Shown here: positions 7,685 to 16,086 of the stretch, piece after piece
Layout: every line of letters begins with the position of its first letter
Numbering within the stretch: position 1 is the first letter of the stretch
Assembly: GCA_964523895.1 (NCBI GenBank)
Contig: CAZGBJ010000016.1
Coordinates: 1-57,742 of the forward strand
Source of the DNA: UBA7359 sp964523895
GTDB lineage: Bacteria > Pseudomonadota > Gammaproteobacteria > Eutrophobiales > Eutrophobiaceae
DNA length: 57,742 nucleotides
Direction: 5' to 3'
Notes under the pieces: model-generated
The model's input: only the letters and a program-made list of their open reading frames with translations
Databases searched by the model: none
What the model was told of the DNA's origin: nothing
Program-made: the position numbers and the translations under genes

Positions 7685-8416
7685 CTACAAGTTCACACTT
7701 ATCAAGTGTTTATTAATAATCACGCCTTCAACTATACGCTTTGTTTTCATGTTTTTGACCTTTATTCTCTCACCAATAGCGCCTTTGGACATTGCCGTCC
7801 CTTCCATTCTGACTTCAATGACAGCGTTTCTTGCTATTACAGTGACTCTTTGTCCACGATTAATCGCCATTGGTAGTTTTACGTGGTGTTTTGTTAAAAC
7901 AGCGCCTTTAGTCAGGCTTTGGGTCAATATTTTGCCTTTAAGCTGAGAAATGTCATCAAAATAACCGGATGACAAACGATTTATATTCATCTTTTTTAGA
8001 AAGATATCTTCGTCAGTCAAGAGAGAATTACGTGTAAGTGCATGTTTAAGTGTGGCAACCTCTTTGAAATTCTTTATCGATACGGGCACATATAACGACC
8101 AGGGTTTCAAGTCATCACAACGTACGCCTACCGTACCACGTCCGAGGCGCATTTCGTGGTTCTGTTTAAACGCCTCAAGCGGGACAGCGCATTGGTGCAA
8201 TCTTAAGCGAGGGTCAAGTTTACTAACAACAACTTGTATGTTGTCATTTTCGCTTTGCATCTCATTTAAAATAAAGTCATAGGCAGTATTGGTAATATCA
8301 TCCAGAGACTGAAACTCTTTGCTGTAAACATTGGTTGATAATGTCATTACAACCAATAATACGAACAGGCTTGATACTAATGATAGCAACTGTTTATTTA
8401 ACTTATTTTTGTTCAT
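7685..8416 (-). CDS. flgA: Flagellar basal body P-ring formation chaperone FlgA
   Basis: A 243-residue protein with a long N-terminal export signal (hydrophobic LLSLVSSLFVLLVVMTLS, ending near NVYS). The SAF-domain region includes LLTDEDIFLKKMNINRL and GAVLTKHHVKLP. It ends with the beta-clip AINRGQRVTVIARN and KNMKTKRIVEGVI. FlgA assists FlgI polymerisation into the P ring in the periplasm. Its start overlaps the end of an unrecognised small gene by 14 bases, so the two are co-translated from the sigma-54 promoter at 8766-8781. FlgM downstream has its own sigma-28 promoter. Confidence 0.93.
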   Translation of the reverse strand: MNKNKLNKQLLSLVSSLFVLLVVMTLSTNVYSKEFQSLDDITNTAYDFILNEMQSENDNIQVVVSKLDPRLRLHQCAVPLEAFKQNHEMRLGRGTVGVRCDDLKPWSLYVPVSIKNFKEVATLKHALTRNSLLTDEDIFLKKMNINRLSSGYFDDISQLKGKILTQSLTKGAVLTKHHVKLPMAINRGQRVTVIARNAVIEVRMEGTAMSKGAIGERIKVKNMKTKRIVEGVIINKHLISVNL

Positions 8417-8714
8417 CGGATTTATTAATCAATTGGTATTGGTCGTAGGCTTCTGTCTTTCTGGCAGCATTCGCGCAAACTTCCAACTGTTGTAATGAGC
8501 GTGTTTCAATGTCTTTTTTGTCCATGACATTGCTGGCTAATTCCACTGGTTCTTTTTCGTTATCAATATGGCTGCTTTTTTCTTCATGGCTAAATATCTT
8601 GAATAGCCCTTGAAACAAGGTAGTTAAATTCCCATGAGGTGAATCAGGCATAGATAAAGGCAAGCCATGCCTGATATCAATAATGTGTGCCTTTGTCATG
8701 TCAAATTTCATAAA
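8403..8714 (-). CDS. Unrecognised small protein upstream of and overlapping flgA
   Basis: About 103 residues when started at the ATG at 8714 (MKFDMTKAHIIDI). The open frame extends to 8804, but the sigma-54 promoter at 8766-8781 lies inside that extension. A start upstream of it would be off the transcript, so 8714 is chosen; a GAGA-containing stretch about 14 bases upstream is only a weak ribosome site. The protein is hydrophilic, with no signal peptide or membrane segment. An N-terminal HIIDIRHGLPLSMP segment precedes a charged region with a single Cys. I recognise no family. Overlap with flgA and the flagellar promoter suggest a motility-related role. Confidence 0.6.
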   Translation of the reverse strand, partial: FMKFDMTKAHIIDIRHGLPLSMPDSPHGNLTTLFQGLFKIFSHEEKSSHIDNEKEPVELASNVMDKKDIETRSLQQLEVCANAARKTEAYDQYQLINKSDEQK

Positions 8715-8765
8715 TATTTCATTCTCTTGAAGCAATAAATCAGCTTTAATTACTGTAAATGTATA

Positions 8766-8781
8766 TGCAAAGGCTATGCCG
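8766..8781 (-). promoter_or_regulatory. Sigma-54 (-24/-12) promoter for the unknown gene and flgA
   Basis: On the minus strand the sequence is CGGCATAGCCTTTGCA, with the diagnostic GG and GC separated by ten bases. The core GGCATAG-CTTTGC is nearly identical to the sites before fleS and fliL. The transcription start would fall near 8755. Confidence 0.8.
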
Positions 8782-8836
8782 TATTTTCTCAAGGGTATCT
8801 CCATCTCAGCCAGAATTAATATGAGGTACTAATAAT

Positions 8837-8863
8837 TCAAGTTTTTCTTTAATAGGTCGATAT
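8837..8863 (+). promoter_or_regulatory. Sigma-28 (FliA) promoter for cheV-cheR
   Basis: TCAAGTTT, 11 bases, then GTCGATAT. It matches TAAAGTTT-N11-GCCGATAA at 13 of 16 positions with exact spacing and lies 31 bases before the cheV ATG. It is divergent from the minus-strand sigma-54 site at 8766-8781. Confidence 0.7.
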
Positions 8864-8894
8864 GAAGCCTAGAAGTTAAATCAGGAGTCAGACT

Positions 8895-9851
8895 ATGGCC
8901 AAAGTATTGGATAATGTAAATTCCAGAACCCAACTGGTGGGAAGAAATCGACTTGAATTGCTATTGTTTCGTTTAGATAAGGGACAACGATTTGGTATCA
9001 ATGTATTTAAAGTCCGGGAGGTTATGAAATGTCCGACGTTAACTCGTGCTCCACAATCGCACCCGGTCATTCGTGGTATTGCCAATATGCGGGGTCATAC
9101 CATTACTGTTATGGATCTTGCCTTGGCTGTAGGTAAACCAGCGATTGAAGATATGGCAGAAAGTTTTGTTATCGTGGCGGAATATAACAGGCATGTTCAA
9201 GGCTTTCTGGTTGCCGGTGTTGACAAAATTGTCAATATGAACTGGGAAGAGATTAAGCCACCACCTGGTGGCATGGGGAATATTACATTTCTAACAGCGG
9301 TTACCGATGTTGATAATGAGTTAGTAGAGATTATTGATGTTGAAAAAGTAATGGCAGATGTTATGGGATATTCTGATTATATTGATGAAAATATCACGGA
9401 TGGAACTAGTAAAGATCAAGTGAAAAACAAGCATGTTCTGGTAGTTGATGATTCAGGTATGGCGAGAAAACAAATTATTAAAGTGCTTGATCAAATGGAG
9501 ATTAATTATACTGCGGCGAAAAATGGTAAAGAAGCCTATGATATTTTGCTTGAGTGGGCAGAAGACACAAGTATTCCTATCACCGACAAATGTTCATTAG
9601 TTCTATCCGATGTAGAAATGCCGGTGATGGACGGTTATACATTGACAAAAAATATTAAAGATCATCCTGTTTTGCATGAACTTACAGTCATGTTGCATTC
9701 TTCTCTGAGTGGTGCATTTAATGAAAGTATGGTGAAAAAGGTAGGTGCGGATGATTTTATTGCTAAATATGAGGCAACAGAATTAGCTGGTCGTGTATTA
9801 ACACATTTAAAGATTAAGTCTGCTGAGACTGAAACTGATCAGGCTGCATAA
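8895..9851 (+). CDS. cheV: Chemotaxis coupling protein CheV (CheW-receiver fusion)
   Basis: A 318-residue protein. Residues about 15-155 form a CheW-like domain (LELLLFRLDKGQRFGINVFKVREV in outline, then GIANMRGHTITVMDL). Residues about 170-305 form a CheY-like receiver with VLVVDDSGMARKQ and the phospho-acceptor aspartate in LVLSDVEMPVMDGY. CheV couples receptors to CheA and its receiver can act as an adaptation or phosphate-sink module. It has AGGAG upstream of the ATG. cheR follows after 56 bases, the usual pair ahead of flgB in polar-flagellate gammaproteobacteria. Confidence 0.95.
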   Translation: MAKVLDNVNSRTQLVGRNRLELLLFRLDKGQRFGINVFKVREVMKCPTLTRAPQSHPVIRGIANMRGHTITVMDLALAVGKPAIEDMAESFVIVAEYNRHVQGFLVAGVDKIVNMNWEEIKPPPGGMGNITFLTAVTDVDNELVEIIDVEKVMADVMGYSDYIDENITDGTSKDQVKNKHVLVVDDSGMARKQIIKVLDQMEINYTAAKNGKEAYDILLEWAEDTSIPITDKCSLVLSDVEMPVMDGYTLTKNIKDHPVLHELTVMLHSSLSGAFNESMVKKVGADDFIAKYEATELAGRVLTHLKIKSAETETDQAA

Positions 9852-9907
9852 CAACAGAATCTATACACATTTAACAGTGACTATCTATTACGTAAGGAAA
9901 TCAGATT

Positions 9908-10780
9908 TTGCCAGCAGCTCAGTTACAATCAACTTCAAGTAGTGTGACAAACACACCGCAACAGGATACGAATGAGTATTTTGCATTCTGTGATTATCTT
10001 GAAAAAATATCTGGTATTACGCTGGGGAAAAATAAAGCCTACCTTGTAACAAATCGTTTGCGTCTAATACTTGAAGCACACAACGTTGAAACTTTGGCAG
10101 CCGCAACAAAAAAAATTCAAAGTGGTCAAGATTCAAAATTGAAACTTGAAATCATAGATGCTATGACTACGAATGAAACATCGTGGTTTCGAGATCAATA
10201 TCCTTTTGAACATCTTCATGATGAATTATTACCAAAATTAACAGGAAAGCGTATGTCGACACCACGAATCTGGTCAGCTGCCAGTTCTTATGGTCATGAA
10301 GCATATTCTATAAGTATGATTGTGGAAGAATTCATGATGAAAAATCCGGGTTGTTTTCCCGGGAATGTTCAGATTATAGGAACAGATATTTCCTCTCGAG
10401 TTGTAAAAAGTGCGTCTGTTGCTGAATTTGATCATTTATCAATAGCGCGAGGCTTGTCTGAAGATAGAAAGAAAAAATATTTTACTAAAACAGAAAATGA
10501 CGTTTATAAACTCAGTGATAAAATAAAAAGTAGAGTCCGATTTCAGCATCTTAATTTGCTCGAAAGTTACGCAACTTTGGGAAAATTCGATATTATTTTT
10601 TGTCGTAATGTACTGATTTATTTCTCAAATGAAAACAAGGCCGCGATTATGGATAAATTTGCCCAGTCTTTGCAGCATGATGGTGTGCTTATTCTCGGTG
10701 CTTCTGAAACAGTAACGAATCACAGTAAAGCTTTTGAAATGATTAAATGTCCACGTGGAGTTGTTTATCAGCATTTTTGA
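9908..10780 (+). CDS. cheR: Chemoreceptor glutamate methyltransferase CheR
   Basis: A 290-residue protein starting at TTG with AAGGAAA nine bases upstream; no in-frame ATG precedes the conserved domain. The N-terminal helical CheR domain (EYFAFCDYLEKISGI) leads to NETSWFRDQYPFE. The SAM-binding methyltransferase domain has RIWSAASSYGHEAYSI, the acidic IIGTDISSRVV strand and FDIIFCRNVLIYF. CheR methylates receptor glutamates from S-adenosylmethionine for adaptation, opposed by CheB at 51072. It is downstream of cheV and likely co-transcribed with it. Confidence 0.95.
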   Translation: MPAAQLQSTSSSVTNTPQQDTNEYFAFCDYLEKISGITLGKNKAYLVTNRLRLILEAHNVETLAAATKKIQSGQDSKLKLEIIDAMTTNETSWFRDQYPFEHLHDELLPKLTGKRMSTPRIWSAASSYGHEAYSISMIVEEFMMKNPGCFPGNVQIIGTDISSRVVKSASVAEFDHLSIARGLSEDRKKKYFTKTENDVYKLSDKIKSRVRFQHLNLLESYATLGKFDIIFCRNVLIYFSNENKAAIMDKFAQSLQHDGVLILGASETVTNHSKAFEMIKCPRGVVYQHF

Positions 10781-10793
10781 ACGTAAATGTGAA

Positions 10794-10845
10794 AGGTGAA
10801 GTGTGAAACGATCAAGCACCACCTAATACGTTTAACATTTCACCT
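10794..10845. repeat. Imperfect inverted repeat between cheR and flgB
   Basis: Arm AGGTGAAGTGTGAAACG (10794-10810) pairs with 10829-10845 at 15 of 17 positions across an 18-base loop. A second small perfect hairpin, AGAGGC-AA-GCCTCT, follows at 10859-10872. Neither is followed by a T-run, so termination of cheR is uncertain. A related GTGAAACG motif occurs at 35641 just after fliJ. Confidence 0.6.
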
Positions 10846-10940
10846 ACCATTGCCATCTAGAGGCAAGCCTCTTCCGCTTCACTCGCTATAAAAACGCCAA
10901 ACTAAACATAAACCATTGATTTTTATTTGAGATTCTACTC

Positions 10941-10956
10941 TGGCACGGCTGATGCA
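10941..10956 (+). promoter_or_regulatory. Sigma-54 promoter for the flgBCDEFGHIJ(KL) operon
   Basis: TGGCACGGCTGATGCA has GG and GC ten bases apart and a consensus TGGCAC -24 box. The start of transcription would fall near 10968, upstream of the ATG at 10993. This excludes the longer open frame that begins at TTG 10927. Confidence 0.85.
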
Positions 10957-10992
10957 GAATGTCTGACATTACACATAAATCAGATAAAAAAT

Positions 10993-11379
10993 ATGGACAA
11001 TTTATTCGGTATTCATGCAACGGCACTAAAGCTTAGAGCTAATCGGGCTGAAATCCTGGCATCCAATATAGCTAATGCTGACACACCTAATTTTAAAGCG
11101 CGTGATATTGATTTTAAACGGGCGTTATCGCTAGCTAACAAAAATAGTGGTGAGATGAGAATGACTAATGCTCGTCATATTGATAGCGCTGGTAAATCAG
11201 AAGCTGGCGCAGAAATTATGTATCGCATTCCAACACAGCCCAGTTTGGATGGAAACACAGTCGATCTACAGACTGAACGTTCTGCCTTTTTAGAAAACTC
11301 CATGATGTACCAGGCCAGTCTGCGTTTTCTTAATGGCAAGATTAATGGATTAATGACTGCAATAAGAGGAGAGATTTAA
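10993..11379 (+). CDS. flgB: Flagellar proximal rod protein FlgB
   Basis: A 128-residue rod protein starting MDNLFGIHATALKLRANRAE and carrying the rod-family signature ILASNIANADTPNFKARDIDF. FlgB forms the base of the rod next to FliE and the MS ring. An upstream TTG would add 22 residues but lies before the sigma-54 promoter, so this ATG is used. The ribosome site is weak. The stop overlaps the flgC start (TAATG). Confidence 0.95.
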   Translation: MDNLFGIHATALKLRANRAEILASNIANADTPNFKARDIDFKRALSLANKNSGEMRMTNARHIDSAGKSEAGAEIMYRIPTQPSLDGNTVDLQTERSAFLENSMMYQASLRFLNGKINGLMTAIRGEI

Positions 11380-11792
11380 TGTCTTTATTAAATATATTTG
11401 ATATTGCTGGTTCTGCTATGTCGGCACAAACCATACGCATGAATACGACTGCAAGTAATATGGCAAACCTCGAGTCTGTTAGTAGTAGTACCGGTAAAAC
11501 TTACCGGGCAAGGTATCCAGTGTTTGAAACGATGTACTCCGACTCGATGCGAAATGGCTATAGCAACGGTGTTCGTGTTGCCGGGATCATTGAGAGTCAA
11601 GCACCACTGCGTCAAGAATATCGACCGGAACATCCGAAAGCCGATGAAGATGGATACGTCTATTATCCAAACGTAAATTCTATTGAAGAGATGACCAATA
11701 TGATGTCAGCAACACGTACTTTCCAGAACAATGTTGAAATTATTAACGCATCAAAGCAGATGTTGTTAAGAACATTAAGTATTGGACAATAA
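11379..11792 (+). CDS. flgC: Flagellar proximal rod protein FlgC
   Basis: A 137-residue protein of normal length. The N-terminal helix SAMSAQTIRMNTTASNMAN is the conserved rod/hook signature. The C-terminal helix MMSATRTFQNNVEIINASKQ is shared by all axial rod proteins. It overlaps flgB by one base and is coupled to it. FlgC builds the proximal rod with FlgB and FlgF. Confidence 0.95.
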   Translation: MSLLNIFDIAGSAMSAQTIRMNTTASNMANLESVSSSTGKTYRARYPVFETMYSDSMRNGYSNGVRVAGIIESQAPLRQEYRPEHPKADEDGYVYYPNVNSIEEMTNMMSATRTFQNNVEIINASKQMLLRTLSIGQ

Positions 11793-11837
11793 ATATTGGT
11801 CAATAGCATTGAGAAATAAAATTTAGAGGAACTTATC

Positions 11838-12512
11838 ATGCCAGATTCAAACACAATTTTACCTGCTGCTCTGCAAGACCTGGCAATTAAACAACCAGAA
11901 AAAAAAGTTAGCGAAGGTCTTGGTCAGGATGCATTTCTTGAATTGATGTTAACGCAAATAAAACATCAGGATCCTTTAAACCCGATGGAAAGCGGTGACT
12001 TTCTAAGTCAAATTGCACAATTTGGCACCGTCAACGGAATTACAGAATTAAATAATTCATTTGCAAGCTTATCCGGTTCCTTGCAATCAAGTCAGGCATT
12101 ACAAGCTTCGACAATGGTAGGAAATACTGTGCTGGTTGCAGGTAACAAATCAGAATTAGCTAGCGGTGGTCAGATAACGGGTGCAGTAGATCTAAATAAT
12201 TCCACATCTAATCTGGTGTTAAACATTGCTGATGCAACCGGACAAAGTGTACGAACCATTGATCTGGGTTCTCATACAGCAGGATTAACAAAATTTACCT
12301 GGGACGGTTTAGATGAGAGTGGTAATCCATTGCCAGCAGGTAGTTATACGATAGAAGCCGCAGCATTAATTAACAGCACTGCGGTTGCACAATCAGTATT
12401 AGTCAATGCAAAGGTTGATAGTGTCACCTTAAGTAAAAACGGTGGTGAACCTTTATTAAATCTTAGTGGGCTGGGCACGGTAAGCATCAGCGAAGTAAGA
12501 GAAATTATGTAA
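11838..12512 (+). CDS. flgD: Hook assembly scaffold FlgD
   Basis: A 224-residue hook-cap protein. The N-terminal segment GQDAFLELMLTQIKHQDPLNPM, read here as FLELMLTQIKHQDPL, is the FlgD export and assembly signature. A FLgD Ig-like and tudor-like region follows, with FTWDGLDESGNPLPAGSYTIEA. FlgD caps the growing hook and is replaced by FlgK when the hook is complete. GAGGAA precedes the ATG. Confidence 0.94.
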   Translation: MPDSNTILPAALQDLAIKQPEKKVSEGLGQDAFLELMLTQIKHQDPLNPMESGDFLSQIAQFGTVNGITELNNSFASLSGSLQSSQALQASTMVGNTVLVAGNKSELASGGQITGAVDLNNSTSNLVLNIADATGQSVRTIDLGSHTAGLTKFTWDGLDESGNPLPAGSYTIEAAALINSTAVAQSVLVNAKVDSVTLSKNGGEPLLNLSGLGTVSISEVREIM

Positions 12513-12547
12513 ACAAAAGTACGTGATTTATTCACAGGAGAAAGACA

Positions 12548-13771
12548 ATGGCATTTAGAGTAGCAATTAGTGGTTTGAAAGCAGCCTCAGGCGAGTTAGA
12601 AGTCATCGGCAATAATATCGCTAACTCAAATACAACCGGCTTTAAGAAGTCACGCGCTGAATTCGTTGATGTCTTTGCGGTGTCGAACGTCGGTGGCAGC
12701 GGTAGTACACCGGGCAGTGGTGTACGCCTTTCAGGAATCAAACAACAATTCACACAAGGTAATATTTCTTTTACCGACAACAATCTTGATATGGCAATTA
12801 ATGGCAATGGTTTTTTTGTTCTTGATGATGCTGGTACGCAAGTCTATTCACGGAATGGCGCTTATGGTGTCGACCGAAATGGTTTTCTGGCGAATGCTCA
12901 AGGTCAACAACTGATTGCCTTTGGTGCCGATACTGCTGGTAACATAACGGGAGCAGCAGGACCGGTACAAGTGAATACGGCGAATATCGCACCACAAGCC
13001 AGCACGACCATGAGTATTGAATTAAATCTGGATGCCGCTCAAGGACAACCCGCTGTCGGTACCTTCAGCGCAACAAATCCAAACTCATACAATCATTCAA
13101 CTTCAACAACTGTTTTTGATAGCTTGGGCAATTCACATCTGGCCTCGATGTATTACCTTAAAACAGCGACGGCCAACCAATGGCAATCTTATACCTTTGT
13201 TGATGGCACTCAAGTTGATGGACCAGACACAATCGCCTTTACTACTGCGGGTGCATTAATACCGGGTTCGACAGGGACATCTGGCATTATAACAACACCA
13301 TCATTCACACCGGCGGGTGGTGCGGGGGCAATGACGTTGGCTCAAGACTATAATGCGTCTACCCAGTTTGGTTCCGCCTTTTCGGTAAATGCATTAGCGC
13401 AAAATGGTTTTACCACCGGCAGACTCAGTGGTTTGGATATTGATAGTCAAGGCATTATCTTCGCGCGTTTTACCAATGGTCAATCCAGTGTTCAAGGTCA
13501 AATCGCACTGGCTGATTTTCGTAATTCACAAGGTTTACAACCAGTCAGTGATACGGCATGGGCTGAAACTTTTTCCTCTGGTGCGGCGACAGTAGGTTCA
13601 CCGGGTACAGCAAGTTTGGGTCTGATTCAATCGGGTGCCTTAGAACAATCGAATACTGATTTGTCTGAAGAACTGGTGAATATGATCATTGCCCAACGTT
13701 CATTCCAGGCGAATGCAGAAGTTATTAGTACCTCAGACACCATCACTCAATCGATCATTAACCTGAGATAG
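12548..13771 (+). CDS. flgE: Flagellar hook protein FlgE
   Basis: A 407-residue hook subunit. The N-terminal MAFRVAISGLKAASGELEVI and NNIANSNTTGFKKSRAEF form the D0 domain. The D1 part has GNGFFVLDDAGTQVYSRNGAY. The C-terminal SNTDLSEELVNMIIAQRSF is the conserved coiled helix. The middle, about residues 150-330, is the variable outer domain. It follows flgD by 35 bases with AGGAG before the ATG. Confidence 0.96.
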   Translation: MAFRVAISGLKAASGELEVIGNNIANSNTTGFKKSRAEFVDVFAVSNVGGSGSTPGSGVRLSGIKQQFTQGNISFTDNNLDMAINGNGFFVLDDAGTQVYSRNGAYGVDRNGFLANAQGQQLIAFGADTAGNITGAAGPVQVNTANIAPQASTTMSIELNLDAAQGQPAVGTFSATNPNSYNHSTSTTVFDSLGNSHLASMYYLKTATANQWQSYTFVDGTQVDGPDTIAFTTAGALIPGSTGTSGIITTPSFTPAGGAGAMTLAQDYNASTQFGSAFSVNALAQNGFTTGRLSGLDIDSQGIIFARFTNGQSSVQGQIALADFRNSQGLQPVSDTAWAETFSSGAATVGSPGTASLGLIQSGALEQSNTDLSEELVNMIIAQRSFQANAEVISTSDTITQSIINLR

Positions 13772-13781
13772 GGATTGAATC

Positions 13782-14522
13782 ATGGATAAATTACTTTATC
13801 TGTCAATGACGGCTGCGATCAATACGCAAGTAAGTCAGGCAACCATTTCAAGTAACCTTGCAAATATTGAAATGCCTGCGTTCAAGGCAGATTTGGAACA
13901 GTTCAGGAGTATGCCGGTATTTGGTGATGGACATCCGTCAAGAGCCTATGCCATGTCTGAAAGACCGGGCATCGATTATACCCCGGGTACAATCTATAAG
14001 ACTGGCAATCCGCTTGATTTTGCTATCAATGGTGATGGCTGGATTGCAGTTCAGGCGGAAGATGGAACAGAAGCCTACACACGTCGCGGTGACATGCGCA
14101 TTAATACTTCGGGTTTTCTGGAAAACGGAAATGGTCTATTAGTTTATGGAAACGGTGGTCCTATCGCCTTACCCCCGGCAGAAGAAGTGATTATCGGCAC
14201 GGATGGCACGATTAGTATTCGTCCATTAGGCGAAGAAGCAAAGGCGTTAGCTGTATTAGATCGTATTAAATTAGTCAATCCACCGATTGCAGATATTAAT
14301 AAGTCTGCTGATGGATTATTTCGTTTACGCTCGGGCTTGCCCGCTGCTGTCGATGCCAGTGTTAACGTTGCACCGGAATCATTAGAAAACAGTAATGTGA
14401 ATATGGTGGGTGCAATGGCACGGATGATTGAAACGGCACGCCTGTTTGAACTGAATATCAAGGCTATGTCGGCAGCAAAAGAAAATGATGAAGTAGGAAC
14501 GCGAATACTCGCGCTTAATTAG
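13782..14522 (+). CDS. flgF: Flagellar proximal rod protein FlgF
   Basis: A 246-residue rod protein. ISSNLANIEMPAFKADLEQF is the N-terminal signature and GNPLDFAINGDGWIAVQAEDG the FlgEFG domain. The C-terminal SNVNMVGAMARMIETARLF is the terminal helix. FlgF lies between flgE and flgG as in all relatives. The rod terminus helix has the normal pattern and no domain is missing. Confidence 0.95.
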   Translation: MDKLLYLSMTAAINTQVSQATISSNLANIEMPAFKADLEQFRSMPVFGDGHPSRAYAMSERPGIDYTPGTIYKTGNPLDFAINGDGWIAVQAEDGTEAYTRRGDMRINTSGFLENGNGLLVYGNGGPIALPPAEEVIIGTDGTISIRPLGEEAKALAVLDRIKLVNPPIADINKSADGLFRLRSGLPAAVDASVNVAPESLENSNVNMVGAMARMIETARLFELNIKAMSAAKENDEVGTRILALN

Positions 14523-14562
14523 TTAAGCAAAAACAAATGATGATCGAGTTGGAGAAAAAATA

Positions 14563-15348
14563 ATGACTCAAGCACTATGGATTGCAAAAACAGGTTTGGA
14601 TGCGCAACAGTCGCGCATGGCGATCATTTCAAATAATTTAGCTAACGTAAACACAACCGGTTATAAATATTCAAGGCCTATTTTTAATGATTTATTATAT
14701 CAAACAATAAGACAGCCTGGTGCGCAGTCATCACAAAATACAGAGATACCGTCAGGTCTGTTACTAGGTACTGGTGTCAGAACTATGTCGACACAAAAAT
14801 TTTACAGCCAGGGTAATATCATCCAGACTGAAAATCCGACAGACATCGGTATAACGGGTAAAGGTTTTTTTGAAATATTATTGCCGGATGGATCAACGGC
14901 CTATACGCGTGATGGAACATTTCAACTTGATTCGCAGGGGCAAATGGTCACATCCAATGGCTATACGTTACAACCTTCGATTACCGTACCCACCGCCACA
15001 CAAAGTTTGACCATAGGTGAAGATGGTGTTGTGACTGCGTTGGTCGCAGGTAGCACCACGCCAACACAAATAGGTTCTATTCAACTCGCTGATTTTATCA
15101 ATCCGGCAGGTTTGCAACCCATTGGTGATAATTTAGTTAAAGAAACGGCGGCCAGTGGTTCGGCTACTTTGGGTACTCCTGGCTTGGCGGGACTTGGAAG
15201 AACAATTCAAGGCTCATTGGAAAGTTCGAATGTGAATGTCGTTGCGGAACTGGTCAATATGATTGAAACACAACGTGCCTATGAAATGAATTCAAAGGCG
15301 ATTTCAACATCGGATCAAATGTTGCAATACGCTAGTAACAATCTTTAA
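14563..15348 (+). CDS. flgG: Flagellar distal rod protein FlgG
   Basis: A 261-residue distal rod subunit. TQALWIAKTGLDAQQSRM and SNNLANVNTTGYKYSRPIF are at the N-terminus. TRDGTFQLDSQGQMVTSNG follows in the middle. SSNVNVVAELVNMIETQRAY is the terminal helix. The distal rod spans the periplasm and is surrounded by the FlgI and FlgH rings encoded next. GGAGAAAA precedes the start. Confidence 0.96.
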   Translation: MTQALWIAKTGLDAQQSRMAIISNNLANVNTTGYKYSRPIFNDLLYQTIRQPGAQSSQNTEIPSGLLLGTGVRTMSTQKFYSQGNIIQTENPTDIGITGKGFFEILLPDGSTAYTRDGTFQLDSQGQMVTSNGYTLQPSITVPTATQSLTIGEDGVVTALVAGSTTPTQIGSIQLADFINPAGLQPIGDNLVKETAASGSATLGTPGLAGLGRTIQGSLESSNVNVVAELVNMIETQRAYEMNSKAISTSDQMLQYASNNL

Positions 15349-15360
15349 AGCGAGAGAATT

Positions 15361-16086
15361 ATGAATAAATATCCAGGAAAATTTAATATTGTTATGATTT
15401 TCATGCTGTTAAGTTCTTCACTGTTGATTTTCGGGTGTCAAACACAGACAAAACGTGACCCAGCCTTTGCCGCTGTAAGACCATCTTTGCCGCCGGTTGA
15501 ACCGGAATCAAATGGTTCTATCTATAAACCCGGTTTCGATATACGTTTGTTTGAAGATCTCAAGGCGCGCAGGGTCGGTGATATTTTGACAGTGGTATTG
15601 AATGAAGCGACCACTGCGGAAAAAGATGCATCAACTACCCTAACTAAGGATACGACTACCGATATAGATAATCCGACTATCTTTGGCGCAAGTCCTGAAT
15701 TTAGTTTGCCAAAATTCACGCCATTATCGGCTACCCAGGACTTAAATTTGACCACTGATTTACATTCAGATCACGCACTCACTGGCAGTGGCGAGGCAGA
15801 TCAAAACAATATTTTAACTGGAAATATCACAGTTTCAGTTGTTGAAGTCTTACCTAATGGAAATTTGATTGTGCGCGGAGAAAAACGCATCACCCTGAAT
15901 CAAGGTGTCGAGTATATACAACTGTCCGGCATCATACGTCCAGTTGATATCCTGGCTAATAATACAATTCAGTCTACCCAGGTTGCTGATGCGACGATTA
16001 ATTATGTCGGTGAAGGCGCACTCGCGGATACGAATCGCAATGGTTGGTTAGCACGGTTCTTCGCCAGCCCGTTTATGCCTTATTAA
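15361..16086 (+). CDS. flgH: Flagellar L-ring lipoprotein FlgH
   Basis: A 241-residue outer-membrane lipoprotein. The signal peptide ends in a lipobox-like IFGC, making Cys26 the lipidated residue. The ring domain has LFEDLKARRVGDILTVVLNE, then NLTTDLHSDHALTGSGEADQ and ILTGNITVSVVEVLPNGNL. GEKRITLNQGVEYIQLSG and IRPVDI follow. It forms the L ring in the outer membrane. The end FFASPFMPY is typical. flgI starts within a few bases of its stop codon. Confidence 0.95.
   Translation: MNKYPGKFNIVMIFMLLSSSLLIFGCQTQTKRDPAFAAVRPSLPPVEPESNGSIYKPGFDIRLFEDLKARRVGDILTVVLNEATTAEKDASTTLTKDTTTDIDNPTIFGASPEFSLPKFTPLSATQDLNLTTDLHSDHALTGSGEADQNNILTGNITVSVVEVLPNGNLIVRGEKRITLNQGVEYIQLSGIIRPVDILANNTIQSTQVADATINYVGEGALADTNRNGWLARFFASPFMPY

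Noticed and set aside
10927..10992. Longer FlgB N-terminus from a TTG
   Set aside because: The added part covers the sigma-54 promoter and is unlike other FlgB proteins.
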